DNA of 64,000 nucleotides from Thunnus maccoyii. Its lineage: Eukaryota > Chordata > Actinopteri > Scombriformes > Scombridae. The stretch spans positions 18,275,291 to 18,339,290 of the forward strand of contig NC_056536.1 in NCBI RefSeq assembly GCF_910596095.1, in the 5' to 3' direction. Positions 62,256-64,000 of the stretch are shown here, one piece after another. The position numbers and the translations under genes are program-made. How positions within the stretch are numbered: the stretch's first letter is position 1; each line of letters opens with the position of its first letter. The notes under the pieces are model-generated. The model was not told the DNA's origin, did no database searches, and saw only the letters and a list, made by a program, of their open reading frames with translations.

Positions 62256-62415
62256 TGGCTGAGCAGCAGTAGTGGCAGTGGCAGCAGAAGTGCCAGCAGT
62301 AGTAGTAATAGTAGCCACAGTAGTACTGGTTATATTTGTAGGAGTAGTAGTGCTACTGATGGAGGTAAATGTTGCAGTATTGTAGCAGTAGTGGTAGAAG
62401 TGGCAGCAGTAGAGG
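62256..62415. repeat. imperfect (AGT/AGC) trinucleotide repeat
   Basis: Runs of 'agcagtagtggcagtggcag' and 'agtagtagtaatagtag' form a degenerate triplet repeat. The translated Ala/Thr-rich frame on the minus strand is a by-product. Confidence 0.75.
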
Positions 62416-62419
62416 TTAT

Positions 62420-63340
62420 TAGTTATCAAAACATAAAGACACTTTTCAAGAGCTTAAAAAAAAGACTTGATAAACGTGTTCGGAAAAACCCTCAGTGGTG
62501 GAGTGAAATGGGTGACGGTTAGGATTCCTATAACTCAGCTTGCACCTGGAGGATTCAGACAAGGTGATAAGGCCAGAAAGACATTGGACCCTTGCAATCA
62601 GAAACACACAGAGTGGCAGGGGAAACCCGAGCATGCTCGCTTTACCAGGACATGAAGGTATTACACTTAACTGATTTGTGTGCTTGGAGATGCCTTAACA
62701 AAGTTGCAAATCTACTTTATTAAAAACAAACGGGGAAGTTTGAGCTAAAAATAAGAGTCTGTTTCTAAAAATAAACTCAAAATAATGCGGGGATTCACAC
62801 ATGGGTGGAAGAGTTTTTGAATCTGAGGCTGATTTCAAGAAACGTGCAGCCACAAGAGAAATCAGATCACTTTCTTTCTTTCACACACGAAGCACCACTA
62901 CTATCACTAGAGTGACATCACACCCCTTGCATATTATACCCTACATTATTTTACTCTTTTAATCTCTTGACAGAAATCAATGTACAATATCTGACTTTCT
63001 AAAAGTCATGCAGAAGTGACTCTATTGTTTGTAATTAATGTCAGTTTTAATTACATTTACATATTTCTTATGTTGACAGGCATGTGTACCGGTGTCTGTG
63101 TGTGTGTGTATGTGTAAAATCTAGAGAGATTTGATCAGCTGTCTTGTATCTGAGTCACTTGTGATGTTTAACGGTCACACAGTGGCAGGTGAATTGGACT
63201 TGAATACAGATGCACACACACACTCACATTACATATACAAACAGTTGACCATTAGTGTGTGAAGAGTTGAAACACTTAAGAAAGGTTTTCAGTGTGCTTA
63301 TCAATGCAGCCATCAGTTGCTGATGAGCAAGGGGCAACGT

Positions 63341-63374
<34 letters not shown>

Positions 63375-64000
63375 CCAGGTGTAATGGGTTTACAGTTACA
63401 GCCAAACCCCCTAGATTAGTGAACGTACGCAAATCACCTGTATGTGTGCAAGTTACTGGGAATTCCCCTAACGCCTAGACAAAAAGGTGTGTGTGTGTGT
63501 ACATGTTTACGCGTGTGTGATAAGTGATAAAGCCATACCCCCCCCCCCCATGAAGAAACACCAACATGTGCTATATACTATATAGAGTGACTCAACTAAG
63601 TAATATGTTAAATATTCAGTTGACAACATTTCACACCTGTTACATTTTGCTGTTACAAGAGTGTAATTTATTAGTTGCATGTGTTATTCTAGGTTATGTA
63701 CGTATTTGTGTGGGACTGATGATGATTTGAATGATTTGTGTGGATCAACAGTTTTTTTTATTAAAAATTCTGTTTGATGTTCACACCCATGGGCAGGGCC
63801 CTGGTGGAGGCCAGGTGAGTCAGGTGAACAATCTGGCAGGTGAGGAGGCAGTTGGACATGCTGTGGCGTCGGCTTACGTACTAACTATCAGAGACACTGG
63901 CAAGTATGCAAAACCTGAGGTTGACCCCCTCAGCATCACCACCTCCACCACCTCTGCCTCACTCACTCACACATTTCTCTTTCTTTTTATGCATTTTTGT
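62420..64000. other. intergenic to window end, no gene recognised
   Basis: Contains (TG)n at about 63335-63373 and a C run at about 63540-63549. A donor-like 'ggccaggtgagt' near 63812 has no supporting reading frame. Confidence 0.4.

Noticed and set aside
62241-62429. Thr/Ala-rich frame on the minus strand
   Set aside because: Product of a trinucleotide repeat.
63770-63960. Possible exon with donor 'ggccaggtgagt'
   Set aside because: Neither strand gives a recognisable peptide and no matching acceptor and phase could be assigned.

Overview
The window looks like chromosomal DNA of a ray-finned (teleost) fish. Genes are split by short GT-AG introns, coding density is low, and the intergenic and intronic DNA is full of teleost-type DNA transposons (Tc1/mariner-pogo, hAT), a tRNA-derived SINE, non-LTR retrotransposon tails and microsatellites. 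No prokaryotic feature was seen. The gene content resembles a vertebrate 1q32/6p21-type linkage group (PKP1, TEAD3, an adenosine receptor, a let-7 pair). That linkage statement rests on remembered gene order, not on a search.

Layout. 0-2.8 kb: first coding exon of plakophilin-1 (pkp1) on the minus strand; the rest of the gene lies off the left edge. 3.5-10 kb: intergenic transposon graveyard, including a 1.17 kb pogo-like element in a TA duplication and a hAT-like element of about 1 kb. 10.8-31.5 kb: a complete minus-strand tead3 gene (428 codons, 12 coding exons in any one transcript). It has a non-AUG start, a pair of tandem alternative exons for the end of the DNA-binding domain, and a 12-nt microexon. 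Its introns hold a 2.4 kb hAT element with a perfect 8-bp target duplication and three levels of nested insertions. 31.6-37 kb: intergenic, with one hAT-like element. 37-46.3 kb: no protein gene; it ends in two plus-strand let-7 hairpins (a let-7k type and a let-7a type) that probably share one terminal exon of a host transcript. 46.2-48.1 kb: a minus-strand adenosine receptor of A1/A3 type in three coding exons, with an unusual GC-AG intron in TM7, convergent with the let-7 transcript. 48.5-53.7 kb: a compound transposon with long inverted arms around a decayed hAT transposase. 55.1-57.5 kb: a complete minus-strand Spi/PU.1-family ETS factor (269 codons, five coding exons) that matches none of SPI1, SPIB or SPIC clearly and may be a fourth vertebrate Spi paralogue. 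57.6-64 kb: intergenic repeats and microsatellites, no recognised gene.

The genes are independent units, not an operon. By family knowledge they act in epithelial adhesion (pkp1), Hippo-pathway transcription (tead3), purinergic signalling (adenosine receptor), developmental timing (let-7) and probably blood-cell regulation (Spi). Exon boundaries were derived by hand from splice consensus, reading phase and remembered family proteins; no transcript or alignment was available.
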